Origin: Apoda limacodes
Lineage: Eukaryota; Arthropoda; Insecta; Lepidoptera; Limacodidae
Length of the DNA: 64,000 nt
Direction of reading: 5' to 3'
Assembly (NCBI GenBank): GCA_946406115.1
Contig: OX291552.1
Location: 1,550,001 to 1,614,000 of the forward strand
The position numbers were made by a program, and so were the translations under genes. Under the pieces are notes generated by a model, which saw only the letters and a list, made by a program, of their open reading frames with translations, searched no databases and was not told where the DNA came from. Shown here piece after piece: positions 56,901 through 62,634 of the stretch. Position 1 is the stretch's first letter. Each line of letters begins with the position of its first letter.

Positions 56901-57699
56901 AGCGCTTGGGTGAGCAGCGTGTGGTGCGTGTCGCAGCAGTCGACGAGCGTCGCGACGGCGTGCGGGCGCTGCGGCCGCCGCACCAGGCCACACGCCGCAT
57001 GCGACCGGTGCACGCCGAGGCACATGCCCGACCTCTGCGCCGTCTGCCATCAGGTGCCAAACCCTTTTTATAACTTCTTTTTGAGATGACAACTTACTAA
57101 AATGTGTTCGAACATCTGTGTGTGTGTAAGTCTGTGTGTACGTGAACCTTTATTGAGACTGCATAACTTGAGAACTAGTCGATCTATTTGCTTTATCGAC
57201 ATCTCAATTGATTCCTTAACAGAATCAAATTGAGTAGTTCTTCAGAAATATTGAAAAATGGTTCATTTTTATTAGAAATTTATTTGTCCATTTTATTGAT
57301 GAACTCTTCGATTGCGGCGAAACTAAGTTCGGTTGGGTATTTGAAAAACGGGCGGATCCGGTTTTTGGGGGTACTAGATTAAAAACTTTTATCAGTCTTT
57401 AAGAATTCAAAATGGCGGTACATAATATATACCCATATTTGCCAAAACTCTTCGATAGCAAAATGAAGTTACTGGTACGGTAGTTGCGGCCGGACCATTT
57501 TTTTTCCTTCGAATCTTGCTTTCGAAGGTAGTAAAGTGTAAACGTGAGTTTACAACACTTTAATAATCAGGTGGTTCGTGGGTTGTACGCGTGGTGCCAG
57601 GGCTGCTCGCACGGCGGACACCTGCACCACATGCAGCAATGGATGCAGAAGTACCAGCTGTGTCCGGCCGGGTGCGGACACCACTGCCAACTCGGCTGA
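26817..57699 (+). CDS. Wdr24: WDR24, GATOR2 complex subunit (16 coding exons, joined)
   Basis: The protein is the WDR24 subunit of GATOR2 (with MIOS, WDR59, SEH1 and SEC13), which acts at the lysosome to oppose GATOR1 and permit amino-acid activation of TORC1. Coding exons: 26817-26916, 28733-28849, 37281-37396, 44802-44908, 47242-47455, 48626-48714, 49234-49578, 49817-50030, 51576-51718, 53106-53242, 53542-53700, 54000-54130, 55230-55420, 56542-56644, 56892-57053, 57571-57699. Lengths sum to 2457 bases, giving 818 residues plus TGA, close to the 790 of human WDR24 as I recall it. Phases agree at all 15 junctions. Residues 1 to about 360 are WD40 repeats, about 450-620 a Pro/acid-rich linker, about 625-722 helical, and about 734-815 a Cys/His zinc module. 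The start is the first ATG in frame, 46 bases after an in-frame TAA (26769). Introns carry nearly all the gene length. Confidence 0.93.
28733..28849 (+). CDS. Wdr24: WDR24 exon 2
   Basis: Residues 34-72. [20 protein letters not shown] and the DVAWSSIE segment match the first blade of WDR24. Acceptor 'aattattttcag', donor gtaatata, phase 1. Confidence 0.92.
29156..29421 (-). mobile_element. LINE-A 3' fragment
   Basis: It matches the last part of LINE-A ORF2 (HTLEPK...[15 protein letters not shown]) in antisense, but lacks the family's final 60 bases and A-tail, and has an internal deletion of the FRQRNFLPR block. A remnant, antisense to WDR24. Confidence 0.8.
29525..29620 (+). repeat. tRNA-like SINE head
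   Basis: 'ctggcccagtggtgtaaga' is a good A box and 'actttgattcccagc' a B-box-like element about 40 bases later. This is the spacing of tRNA-derived SINE promoters. There is no cloverleaf, so it is not a tRNA gene. Confidence 0.45.
30246..31436 (-). pseudogene. Jockey LINE reverse transcriptase
   Basis: Pieces 31436-31113, 30839-30585 and 30461-30246 carry the RT blocks in order: [54 protein letters not shown] (catalytic FADD) and [15 protein letters not shown]. The AFDRVW block is readable between pieces at about 30990. At least three frame breaks. Confidence 0.85.
31793..32101 (-). pseudogene. Jockey LINE endonuclease, N-terminal half
   Basis: It contains LVSETHF (active-site Glu block), [13 protein letters not shown] and a Cys/Pro-rich YCPPRHKI block. 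The [14 protein letters not shown] block follows after a frameshift at about 31800, then the sequence jumps directly to the connector ([10 protein letters not shown]). About 100 residues of endonuclease, including the SDH block, are missing, which points to an internal deletion in this copy or its source. Confidence 0.75.
32300..33639 (-). pseudogene. Jockey LINE ORF1 (gag-like nucleic-acid chaperone)
   Basis: The pieces 33639-33337, 33268-32981 and 32713-32465 read in order. They are a Ser/Thr-rich N-terminus, a [18 protein letters not shown] segment with an RRM-like fold block typical of Jockey gag, and zinc knuckles [13 protein letters not shown] and [15 protein letters not shown]. The family's protein packages the LINE RNA. 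Frameshifts separate the pieces. Near 32760-32960 similarity continues without an open frame. Confidence 0.75.
34239..35276 (+). pseudogene. CR1/L2-type LINE reverse transcriptase
   Basis: 345 open codons. Residues about 25-60 are [20 protein letters not shown], near 78-90 the [13 protein letters not shown] block, near 107-117 [11 protein letters not shown] (catalytic Asp), near 173-185 [13 protein letters not shown] and near 203-211 HMYADDLQV (YADD). The frame shifts near 35250: the thumb continues as [20 protein letters not shown] in the next frame. Confidence 0.85.
35444..35689 (+). pseudogene. CR1/L2-type LINE ORF2 C-terminus
   Basis: It contains [20 protein letters not shown] and [15 protein letters not shown], the usual C-terminal block of CR1/L2-type ORF2, and ends in a natural TAA. 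It continues from 34239-35276 after frame changes around 35250 and 35430. Confidence 0.75.
35885..36378 (+). pseudogene. Gypsy-type LTR retrotransposon gag fragment
   Basis: A frame from about 35907 reads [20 protein letters not shown], then [20 protein letters not shown] and [16 protein letters not shown], the capsid-like segment of Ty3/Gypsy Gag. After a small disruption at 36180 it continues as [12 protein letters not shown], the start of the C-terminal capsid block. A 54-base unit (gacgtcgttgagctgacgct...) is present twice in tandem at 36238-36291 and 36292-36345. It stops where the minisatellite starts. No LTR, protease or pol was found. Confidence 0.7.
36379..37186 (+). repeat. Minisatellite, 27/28-bp unit, about 29 copies
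   Basis: The unit is 'gtgtgatgaaaacggggtat' plus 'acaataa' (27 bases), alternating irregularly with a variant ending 'acgagtaa' or 'acaagtaa' (28 bases). There are few stops on the - strand, so long meaningless open frames (up to 207 codons of [15 protein letters not shown] repeats) appear. It sits directly between the Gypsy gag fragment and exon 3 of WDR24. Confidence 0.95.
37281..37396 (+). CDS. Wdr24: WDR24 exon 3 (GC donor)
   Basis: Residues 73-111. [20 protein letters not shown] and [10 protein letters not shown] match WDR24 blades 1-2. The exon ends AAG followed by gcaagcc: a GC-AG intron. No GT near the end keeps the conserved NK and the frame into exon 4. Confidence 0.93.
37489..38000 (+). 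repeat. Lepidopteran 'ccgacttcaaaaaagg' repeat
   Basis: It begins 'ttttaaccgacttcaaaaaa', continues 'ggaggttctatgttcgatat' and 'gaagtggatttaaaacttaa', and ends in a cacata/ccctcctttt stretch. Antisense counterparts end near 42270 and 44675 ('cctccttttt(g)aagtcggttaa'). A very common repeat in Lepidoptera. Confidence 0.6.
38205..38430 (-). repeat. Body of the 5S-derived SINE family, headless
   Basis: 'tgcggattgggggacgttat', 'cgagctagtggccact' and 'ttggcttaacgacggctgtc' match the body of the SINE at 48.92-49.17 kb in the same orientation. The 5S-like head is missing here. It is on the strand opposite to WDR24. Confidence 0.55.
38922..39236. mobile_element. Long-hairpin MITE
   Basis: Two arms of 109 bases (38922-39030 and 39128-39236) are near-perfect reverse complements around a 97-base loop. 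Left arm begins 'ctaacgattctcatttccaa', right arm ends 'ttggaaatgagaattgttag'. Non-coding. The low arm divergence suggests a fairly recent insertion or ongoing gene conversion. Transcribed as part of the intron it would fold into a long double-stranded RNA. Confidence 0.85.
39639..39881 (-). other. Orphan ORF, possible exon or transposon remnant
   Basis: 80 codons are open on the - strand, ending [21 protein letters not shown] and stop. Two weakly repeated segments ([16 protein letters not shown] and [17 protein letters not shown]) precede it. The frame has no ATG at its upstream limit (it opens with GTG), so it looks like an exon or fragment. The CPxG...YPxGCxxC end suggests a small Cys-rich fold, but I recognise no family. 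Confidence 0.3.
40426..41708 (-). pseudogene. MULE transposase, broken
   Basis: Pieces in order: 41708-41505 (acidic N-terminal), 41501-41292, 41374-41168 with [13 protein letters not shown] and [10 protein letters not shown] (first catalytic Asp block), 41152-40868 with [12 protein letters not shown] and [15 protein letters not shown] (second acidic and CxxH block), and 40824-40426 with [14 protein letters not shown] (third block, catalytic Glu). This order and these motifs match the MULE transposase domain (PF10551). Each junction is a frame change or stop. The element's zinc finger (FLYWCH or similar) is not visible. Confidence 0.75.
42040..42270 (-). repeat. Lepidopteran 'ccgacttcaaaaaagg' repeat, - copy inside the MULE
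   Basis: It ends 'acgtcgtatcgataacctcc' and 'tcctttttgaagtctgttaa', the reverse complement of this repeat's usual start. It lies between the MULE transposase and its right inverted end, so it inserted into, or was carried by, the MULE. Confidence 0.5.
43577..43875 (+). repeat. 300-bp repeat, left copy of an inverted pair
   Basis: An AT-rich part is followed by 'agtaaccggactgttgctac', an internal hairpin (aatagttcggtt...aaccgaactatt) and 'gtcaaccggactaac'. The reverse complement is present at 63476-63762 with high identity. A short related piece (gtcaaccggactaaccggtgg) is at about 42627. Non-coding. Confidence 0.85.
44060..44775. mobile_element. Compound inverted-repeat element, ends 'aacaaccggc'
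   Basis: 'aaacaaccggcgccaaaaag' at 44066 pairs with 'ctttttgaagccggttgttt' at 44751-44770. Inside, 'gatctgaatcacagtttgaa...gttggtgtc' (44252-44282) pairs with 44322-44353, and a third copy lies at 44698-44724. It also holds an antisense lepidopteran repeat at 44500-44675. It ends about 30 bases before exon 4 of WDR24. Confidence 0.6.
44075..44225. other. Unexplained GC-rich island
   Basis: A 150-base GC-rich stretch ('gccgaggcttggccctttag', 'gctgactctttccgagtctc') within AT-rich sequence contains several short palindromic words. It does not match an rRNA or tRNA that I can recognise. It may be the internal part of the surrounding inverted-repeat element. Confidence 0.35.
44802..44908 (+). 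CDS. Wdr24: WDR24 exon 4
   Basis: Residues 112-147. [20 protein letters not shown] and [15 protein letters not shown] match WDR24 blade 2. Acceptor after 'tgattggttag'; donor gtgagctg; phase 2, the split codon becoming Ser. Confidence 0.94.
45069..45190 (+). repeat. Short tandem repeat, 28-bp unit
   Basis: Five copies of 'ttgtggcat(c/a)gttttttgtt' followed by 'aag' or 'aagttaag': the first period is 23 bases and the rest are 28. It lies in intron 4 of WDR24. Confidence 0.85.
45421..46345 (-). mobile_element. LINE-A, 3' part (900 bp)
   Basis: Antisense to WDR24. It starts with the T-run and degraded 3' end and covers ORF2 from just after the YADD block to the C-terminus. Frames are broken near 45815 and 45955 (small deletions relative to the 18-21 kb copy). 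The 5' truncation is at about 46345. Confidence 0.85.
46346..47241. other. WDR24 intron 4, right part
   Basis: A reverse-orientation start of the 'cggccaagtgcgagt' lepidopteran repeat is at 46690-46725. A hairpin-prone patch is at 46580-46620 (agcactactggtagtgct). Otherwise nothing recognised. Confidence 0.4.
47242..47455 (+). CDS. Wdr24: WDR24 exon 5
   Basis: Residues 147-218. [38 protein letters not shown] and [20 protein letters not shown] form WD40 blades 3-4 with clear WD dipeptides. GC-rich from here on. Acceptor 'gattattgcag', donor gtacgtgc, phase 0. Confidence 0.95.
47456..48625 (+). other. WDR24 intron 5
   Basis: AT-rich. An inverted B-box-like 'ggggatcgaactcgtgccc' at 47722 may be a worn tRNA-type SINE head on the - strand. 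No other feature recognised. Confidence 0.4.
48626..48714 (+). CDS. Wdr24: WDR24 exon 6
   Basis: Residues 219-248. [20 protein letters not shown] and GHVKWRPQK match blade 4-5 of WDR24 (TIAS.xxVKWRP). The donor is gtaacact, phase 2; translating across it would give a false stop (AAGTAA). Confidence 0.93.
48915..49170 (-). repeat. 5S rRNA-derived SINE, fullest copy
   Basis: Read on the - strand: a 5S-like head 'gaagttaagcaacgtcacgc', 'gtggtcactacttgggtggg', 'tgaccgcccagtggcac', then a body through 'ggaggccacgtaaaaccgta', 'gacagcagtcgttaagccaa' and on to 'cactagctcgacaacgtcta'. The head equals the 3' part of 5S rRNA with its internal promoter. It fills most of intron 6 of WDR24, antisense. Confidence 0.65.
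49234..49578 (+). CDS. Wdr24: WDR24 exon 7
   Basis: Residues 248-363. It completes the propeller: [40 protein letters not shown] and [14 protein letters not shown], then a His/Pro-rich segment. Very GC-rich (most third positions G or C). Donor gtaaccat, phase 2. Confidence 0.94.
49817..50030 (+). CDS. Wdr24: WDR24 exon 8
   Basis: Residues 363-434. It contains a long Ala/Arg/His-rich stretch and [17 protein letters not shown], equivalent to the LCDHNAxVARxxGR segment that starts the WDR24 solenoid. Acceptor 'ttgtgtatag', donor gtaacgta, phase 0. Confidence 0.92.
50080..50620 (-). mobile_element. mariner relic in WDR24 intron 8
   Basis: The left end has 'agttcgcggaatgaaaggga', the terminal motif of the mariner at 57.97-58.86 kb, and 50230-50400 aligns with that element's transposase end ('gacttcatcatctgtgttaaat' and 'ggccaggtct'). 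A block of about 50 bases ('aaacccacatcggtgaatgg' to 'acagct(a/c)gtgtgt') is duplicated in tandem at 50388 and 50437. No open frame remains. The right end is not defined. Confidence 0.6.
50621..51575 (+). other. WDR24 intron 8, right part
   Basis: A TG-rich low-complexity run lies at 50750-50800. Otherwise nothing recognised. Confidence 0.4.
51576..51718 (+). CDS. Wdr24: WDR24 exon 9
   Basis: Residues 435-482. [14 protein letters not shown] continues the solenoid helix, then a Pro-rich low-complexity run (24 Pro in the exon). The donor gtaacata gives phase 2; a read-through frame would end at once at TAA. Confidence 0.9.
51719..53105 (+). other. WDR24 intron 9
   Basis: It contains a Tc1-like relic (see 52040-52700). 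The rest is AT-rich. An open frame at 51726-51923 is unremarkable. Confidence 0.5.
52040..52700 (-). pseudogene. Tc1-like transposase relic
   Basis: On the - strand '[10 protein letters not shown]' (about 52195) is the second catalytic Asp block of Tc1-like transposases, followed by a worn C-terminal part ([16 protein letters not shown]). Upstream pieces include '[20 protein letters not shown]'. No long open frame remains and terminal repeats were not located. Confidence 0.6.
53106..53242 (+). CDS. Wdr24: WDR24 exon 10
   Basis: Residues 482-528. [20 protein letters not shown] is the acidic part of the linker; [15 protein letters not shown] follows. Acceptor 'gacgcttgtgtacag', donor gttagaca, phase 1. 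Confidence 0.88.
53542..53700 (+). CDS. Wdr24: WDR24 exon 11
   Basis: Residues 528-581. [17 protein letters not shown] matches the conserved LPQEAFPLRH block just before the WDR24 C-terminal domain. The donor gtacgtca gives phase 1, and the split codon becomes Leu. Confidence 0.92.
54000..54130 (+). CDS. Wdr24: WDR24 exon 12
   Basis: Residues 581-624. A Ser/Gly/Pro-rich linker ending [12 protein letters not shown]. Acceptor 'gcgttgtcgtcag', donor gtgagtac, phase 0. Little conservation is expected here; the exon is supported by phase and GC content. Confidence 0.85.
54384..54815 (-). mobile_element. LINE-A 3' fragment, worn
   Basis: From the 3' end (ttactaaggcggcaaacaag) through parts of the ORF2 C-terminus ('ctgtagtccttagagaaaac' and 'ggcagggagctcattcca'), with internal deletions. 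Antisense to WDR24 in intron 12. It is more degraded than the other copies. Confidence 0.8.
55230..55420 (+). CDS. Wdr24: WDR24 exon 13
   Basis: Residues 625-688. It contains [20 protein letters not shown] and LQEHR, equivalent to the GDVQxAxSVLIVLGxR helix pair of WDR24. The acceptor after 'cttgacttaag' is the only nearby AG that keeps phase 0 open. The donor gtccgagg is weak but forced by the next exon, phase 2. Confidence 0.9.
55421..56541 (+). other. WDR24 intron 13
   Basis: AT-rich, with a short tandem of 'cgtcatc' at 55440-55460. No repeat family or gene was recognised. Confidence 0.45.
56542..56644 (+). CDS. Wdr24: WDR24 exon 14
   Basis: Residues 688-722. [20 protein letters not shown] matches the conserved HWYTSYIDLLQRFRLWNVS block. 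Acceptor 'tattccggttttag', donor gttactac, phase 0. Confidence 0.94.
56892..57053 (+). CDS. Wdr24: WDR24 exon 15
   Basis: Residues 723-776. First half of the zinc module: Cys at about 734, 746, 749, 759, 762, 771 and 774 (CGRC, CDRC, CAVC pairs), matching CSHCKRP..CDRC..CAVCH of WDR24. Donor gtgccaaa, phase 0. Confidence 0.95.
57571..57699 (+). CDS. Wdr24: WDR24 exon 16 (terminal)
   Basis: Residues 777-818 and TGA at 57697. [20 protein letters not shown] and [11 protein letters not shown] are the RING-like second half (Cys 785, 788, 807, 811, 815; His 790, 793, 796). This is the most conserved part of WDR24; the module is required for GATOR2 function. Confidence 0.96.
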   Translation: MVRGLYAWCQGCSHGGHLHHMQQWMQKYQLCPAGCGHHCQLG

Positions 57700-57966
57700 C
57701 CTCACATTACGACAAACGATTTTATCATTGGTACCTTGACTACTGCTGCGAGGATAAACGCAGCATCTCGAACTTTATACAATACCTAACCACTTTCACC
57801 TTTGAATCACTTGTTTACGATTTGTTTAACTAGAAGACAGACACTTTAGGATGTTAAATGAAATCATTAGATTGTTTGGGTAATGATTCGCTCCAGTGTC
57901 AGTCGACTGATGCAGTTATTGCTCATCTTTTGTCTAAATTCTAAATATTGCATTGTTATATATATA

Positions 57967-58863
57967 CGAGGGAGCGTTTTTATGTTCGCGGAATGGGGAT
58001 AAGGGGGGGTGGTGGGTGCATAACCAAATTATTTTTCCTTTTTAATATATTGATCTGCAAGACGGATACATTTTTCAGATCTTTCAATTAATTTATTTAT
58101 ACCCTCAGAAAAAAATGTTTTCTTTTTATCTTCAAAGTCCGCTGAACTGCCTCCTTGACTTCATCATTGGTGGTAAATTTTTTACCCCGTAGCTCTTTTT
58201 TCATTTTTGGAAACAGGTAATGATCACTCGGGGCCAGGTCTGGGCTGTAGGGTGGGTGATTTAAAATATCGAAGCCCACCTTATGCAGTCCAGCCAACGC
58301 AACGCAGCTCTTGTGGACGGGCGCGTCGTCGTGCAACAGCAGCACTCCTTTCCTCATTTTTTTCCCGTCTTTTCTCTTTGATGGCTACTTTTAGTCGCTC
58401 TAATATTAAAGCGTAGTATTCTCCGGTTATAGAAACACCTTTATCTTTATAATCGATCAATAATATTCCTTCAGAGTCCCAAAAGACCGTTGCCATGAGT
58501 TTTCCAGCTGACTGTCGCCTTCAAGAGATTACCTTCCTTGTTTAAATAAACTGTGCCACTTTTACACCATGGTTTTTCCTGGACAAGAGTTGCCGTAAAC
58601 CAATGACATTCATTGTGGTCGCAACTGATTTTCCTTGCTTGGTAAGGAACTTTATAACGGCACGATATTCGATTTTATTTCATATTTCATTTTTCACTCC
58701 CGATTATGTTGCTTGATTGACGATAGCTCAAGGACTAATCATCTAATAATAATGAAACCTCGTATTTATACTAATTATGAGTCACTGAACATGTTAGGAT
58801 CCTAATGAGCCTAATCACCCCCCGCCAACCCTCTCATTCCGCGAACTTAAAAACGCTCCCTCG
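57967..58863 (-). mobile_element. mariner transposon, internally deleted (0.9 kb)
   Basis: Inverted ends are 'cgagggagcgtttttatgtt...cgcggaatg' on the left and the complement ending 'aaaacgctccctcg' at 58863, about 30 bases each, flanked by TA-rich DNA. A full mariner is about 1.3 kb, so roughly a third is missing, mainly the N-terminal DNA-binding half. It lies 270 bases after the WDR24 stop, in the likely 3' UTR. Confidence 0.85.
58097..58496 (-). pseudogene. mariner transposase catalytic domain, frameshifted
   Basis: Piece 58496-58281 holds MATVFWDSEGILLIDYKDKG and ITGEYYALILERL, with the first catalytic Asp just after VFWD. Piece 58357-58097 holds LLLHDDAPVHKS (second Asp) and HPPYSPDLAPSDHYLFPKMK (third Asp). 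The spacing from HDD to SPDLAPSD fits DD34D mariners. One frameshift near 58340 breaks the protein; the helix-turn-helix half is absent. Confidence 0.8.
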
Positions 58864-60201
58864 TGTATATATACATAGTTTTTATTTTCAACAATGGTGC
58901 CAACCTTAATATATATATCTAACAGTTTGAAGTTTGTTATTGTGGTTTGACAATGAAATGTTTTGTTTAATCATCGTCCGTTAATGTTAACATTACAATT
59001 TGACAAACAGTAAAAGATTTTACATCAACATTTAAAATGAACCAAAGAAAATAAGTAGACATGGATTTTTATTAAGTAGATGCGAGGAGAATGTGGAACA
59101 TTTGACGTCCTCACTTATGTAAGTACTAACAATTATTATGTATATGTGTATAAAGAAAATATATTTTAAGTAATTTTGGAGACTGAATCATATTTTGTAT
59201 ATTGTAAAGTTTTATTATATTCACAAAGTGTACAATAAAAAAAGAGTTTGATATGTTTATACTTTTATTTTGCAATTTAAACAATAATATTTTACCCAAA
59301 TAGTTTGTACTTTCTGTTCAGATATATTGAGTGATATATGTTAACAGCAAATATACGCGAAACATCACTTCACGGGCTACTAGTGGAGACCCGACACAGT
59401 TAAACCATAATTGAGACCAACATAATACTCCATGAAATCCATAAAAAGCAAACAAAACTTTGCTTCTTACGTGTAGGTACATAAACTAACATTTACACAC
59501 ACTTGTAGCATAATTACGTTATTTACTAGAAAATTATAAAGGAACGTTTGTACATGAGTTAATTTCGAGAATAAATTATTAATGAATAAATAAATTAACA
59601 TAAATACGTAAGCAAACGCAGCAAGGTCTACAACGCATGGAAACGAAAATACCAGAGAGAAATTAGGGCGGCTTTGGAACCACGAGGCGTGACGACACTG
59701 CAAGTCATAACATACAACAAAGCTGGTGATTTGAGAGTTATGACTTAGTCCTGACGCACTGTATCAGAAGCAGGCTCACCACCAGGACCTGTCACGTAGG
59801 ATTAAAGTGGTTGGTGTGACGAGGCTGTCTGCCACATTAGTGGGTGTGTACACACCAGTAACTACTAGGTTACCCTCTTCTGGGGACTAAAACCGTGATA
59901 TTAAACAAACATAACATTGAAATAGAGTCGGTTCTACAAATTTATAACGGACGCAACTTAATTTTTAAAATCAAATTAACAGTAACCACGACCACAACCA
60001 CGCGAGTTTTATTCTATCCATAAAGTTTGCCGCAGCTGTATCTATTTATTGACTAAATGTATTATTTACACTTAAGCCCTGAGCAATGATTGCATCTTTC
60101 AACTTCGCAGAATGGCTACTCATACATAGCACGGGGTGAAACCAAAGTTGTAAAGGTGGGCCATCACCATGAGAGTGCCGGTGTGCTGGTGAGTAGTGTT
60201 G
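58864..60201. other. Convergent 3' region between WDR24 and the Ras-family gene
   Basis: A candidate poly(A) signal on the + strand lies at 59235 (aataaaaaaagag), which would give WDR24 a 1.5-kb 3' UTR including the mariner. Several tttatt words before 60010 are candidate - strand signals for the Ras-family gene. No coding content was recognised. Confidence 0.4.
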
Positions 60202-60318
60202 TTAGGAAATGGGGCAGCATGCCGGGACGCAGCGGGCGCGGCGCGGGGCGGCGGGGGCCGCGGCCGGCGGGAGACCCCGCTTGGTGCGGGACAGCTCGCG
60301 CACCAGCGTCAGGAACGC
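60202..60318 (-). CDS. Ras-family small GTPase, last coding exon
   Basis: After a good acceptor (ccgttgttcag on the - strand), 38 codons and a TAA read AFLTLVRELSRTKRGLPPAA and on to CVPACCPIS. The AFxTLVREL start is the last helix of the Ras G domain, and the end CPIS is a CAAX box; Ser last favours farnesylation. The preceding Cys could be palmitoylated. The hypervariable region is Ala/Pro/Arg-rich and extremely GC-rich. Which Ras subfamily it is cannot be told without the upstream exons, which should lie at higher coordinates; I did not find them before 64000. Confidence 0.65.
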   Translation of the reverse strand, partial: AFLTLVRELSRTKRGLPPAAAPAAPRRARCVPACCPIS

Positions 60319-60780
60319 CTGAACAACGGGCAAGGTTAGGTTACTTCGTACAAGTGGAATACTCGCCTAAAAATCTCAAATACAAATAATAGAAATGTAT
60401 TAAAATAACATTAAATTATCCACCACTCTCTGAAAGCACCCTCTCCAGTAAACTCACTCATGTATTCTATAAGTAAACAATACAACTTTGTAAGAATAGC
60501 TTATGACAAGTTATATATTTCGTTCGAAAAAAGCTTTGTACGAAGAGTAAATAAAAAATATCTACAAAATGTATTTGTAGCATAAAAAATCCATGGGAGA
60601 GGAGAATGGGGCGAATACGTTCCTATGAGGATTGCACCACCTCGCGGGCAATGACCGACTATTCTGGCTTCTCGCGTAGTGACTACACGGTGTCTATTTT
60701 GCGTTTTCCACTTATTTTTTTTAGTTTTTGTGTACTATCGTCGAGTGTCTACGCTATTTCGGGCATAAGGTCGGTTACCT
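60319..60780. other. Intron of the Ras-family gene, left part
   Basis: AT-rich with a GC-richer patch at 60590-60700. The + strand open frame at 60606-60920 has no recognisable content. Confidence 0.4.
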
Positions 60781-60782
60781 TT

Positions 60783-62175
60783 TATCTAAAACTAGCGTAT
60801 TCCCGCAACTTCGTCTGCGTAAACTCTTTAAAAAAAAACCAGCTTTTGACTGCTTACTGTTTTACATACAATAACATCGGAATTCTTATACACATTTTCA
60901 TCCTTTATTTTGCCGTATAATTTTTATATATATTTTATATAATTTTTCAAAAACGTTGAATCACGTGAATCTTAATTTTTAACGTTTAAGCCAAGTTTTA
61001 GCCATTACCATGCAAACTGCCAACCCATATTTTACTCCATTAGGGGATAATTTTCAAAAATCCTTTCTTAGTGCACACTAACGTCATTCAAGGAACGTTT
61101 GTGCAAAATGTCAACGTTGTTTCTTTTTTAAAACAACCCAAAACGGTTGTACTAATTCAGAAACCTTACCCGATGTGTGCATAACAACTTACCAAAATTC
61201 CATTACAATCGGTTTACCCCTATTGCGCGAGTCCAACTCGCACTTGACCCTTTTTTCTTTCTCAGAAACATTACCCGGCGTGTGTATAACAACTTAACAA
61301 AATTTTATAACAATCGGTTTACCCTTATTGCGTGAATCCGACTCGCACTTCACCCTTTCAGTAAAACCTAATCTTATCGGATGCCTACGTCATACAAAGA
61401 ACACACCCTCCTAGTTTCAGGTCACTACGATTAGCGGTTTAGGCTGTGCGTTGATCCGACAGTCATTCAGGACAAAGCATTTTATATGTATACTAGCTTT
61501 TGCCAGCGGCTTCGCCAGCCCTAGATTTTGTTATCGGCGTAGGATTCTTACGGCAACTCCTTAAATATAGAAAAGAACCTACTTACACTCTCTCTCCCTC
61601 TCTCTCTTTCTCAAAAATAATAAATAATTAACTACTAAAAACTAATTAACTAATGGATTAACCTCGCGAGAATCATAAAAACTTTGAACCCCCGTTTAGG
61701 GGGTGAGTTTTGGAAAATCCTGTTTTAGCGCACGCCTACATCATAATAGCTATATGTGTGCTAAATTTCAGATCAACCCATCCAGTGGTTGGAGCTGTGC
61801 GTTGATAGATCAGTCAGTAATAGTTACTTTGGGCTAACGCTAACTTTAACCCGCGACTTTGTTTACGTAGAAGGTGAAAATAAAAGGGAAACAATTCTGT
61901 CATACATGATTTTTGCAAAACTTTATCCGTTAACGCAGCGCACGCAGCGGAAGCTCTCAAAGGAAAAAAAAAACCCGATTTTGAAACATTCTTTATTCGT
62001 GCTCCGCTCCGGTCTTAGCGTTATGATTCGTAGCCTATAGCCTTCCTCGATAAATAAGATATCTAACACTGAAAGATTTTTTTCAAATCGGACCAGTAGT
62101 TCCTGATATTAGCGCGTTCAAACAAACAAACAAACAAACAAACAAACAAACAAACTCTTCAGCTTTATAATATTA
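60783..62175 (+). repeat. Cluster of lepidopteran 'actagc...ttcg' repeats
   Basis: Heads at 60787 (actagcgtattcccgcaact) and 61493 (actagcttttgccagcggct). Bodies have 'ggggataattttcaaaaatc' (61043), 'gtttagggggtgagttttgg' (61693) and the block 'cgattttgaaacat...gctccgctcc' (61975), with the end block at 62095. A (caaa)n run at 62118-62154 lies in the final copy. Two or more insertions are nested. Confidence 0.6.
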
Positions 62176-62339
62176 TATATATAGTATTGAAGAAGATTTT
62201 TTTTATGTTTTTGAGTGAGTTTAACCTTTTTGGAATAAAATCGAATTGAGTTGTCAAATATGTGTCAAAATAAAATGTAATTTAAATCAAAAGCGCTAAG
62301 GAGTATTAATATCAACTTCGAAGCAAATTACTACCAAAA

Positions 62340-62565
62340 TAACTTTCTGCCCCTTCTTAACCCCGTTAGGGGATGAATTTCAATAAAATACGTAACACGT
62401 CTTTCACCAATTCTGTTAAAAAAGGTTTATGCCAAATTTCAAGGAGATTGTACCAAGGAATCAGGTTGTCCCATACAAACTTTGGTCTCATCGATCACCG
62501 GTTTAGGCTGTGCGTTGATCCATCAGTCATTCAGGACAAAGCCTTTTATATGTATAGATGAGTGA
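62340..62565 (+). repeat. Lepidopteran repeat fragment
   Basis: 'ccgttaggggatgaatttca' and 'gtttaggctgtgcgttgatc...tcaggacaaagcctttt' match 61040-61490. It is the same repeat family without its head. Confidence 0.55.
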
Positions 62566-62634
62566 AAAAGGAAAAAGTTTAAAATCTTTTACTTTCAAAT
62601 AGTTTTGTACAGTATCAAGTACACTTAATCTAGA

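Noticed and set aside
60090..60389. 99-codon + strand frame with a Gly/Arg-rich middle
   Set aside because: It is the antisense shadow of the GC-rich Ras-family exon, which has an acceptor, a protein family match and a CAAX stop.
60591..60700. Similarity of 'gagaatggggc' to the pogo fragment at 62.7 kb
   Set aside because: Only about 20 bases match and the following codons do not; probably chance.
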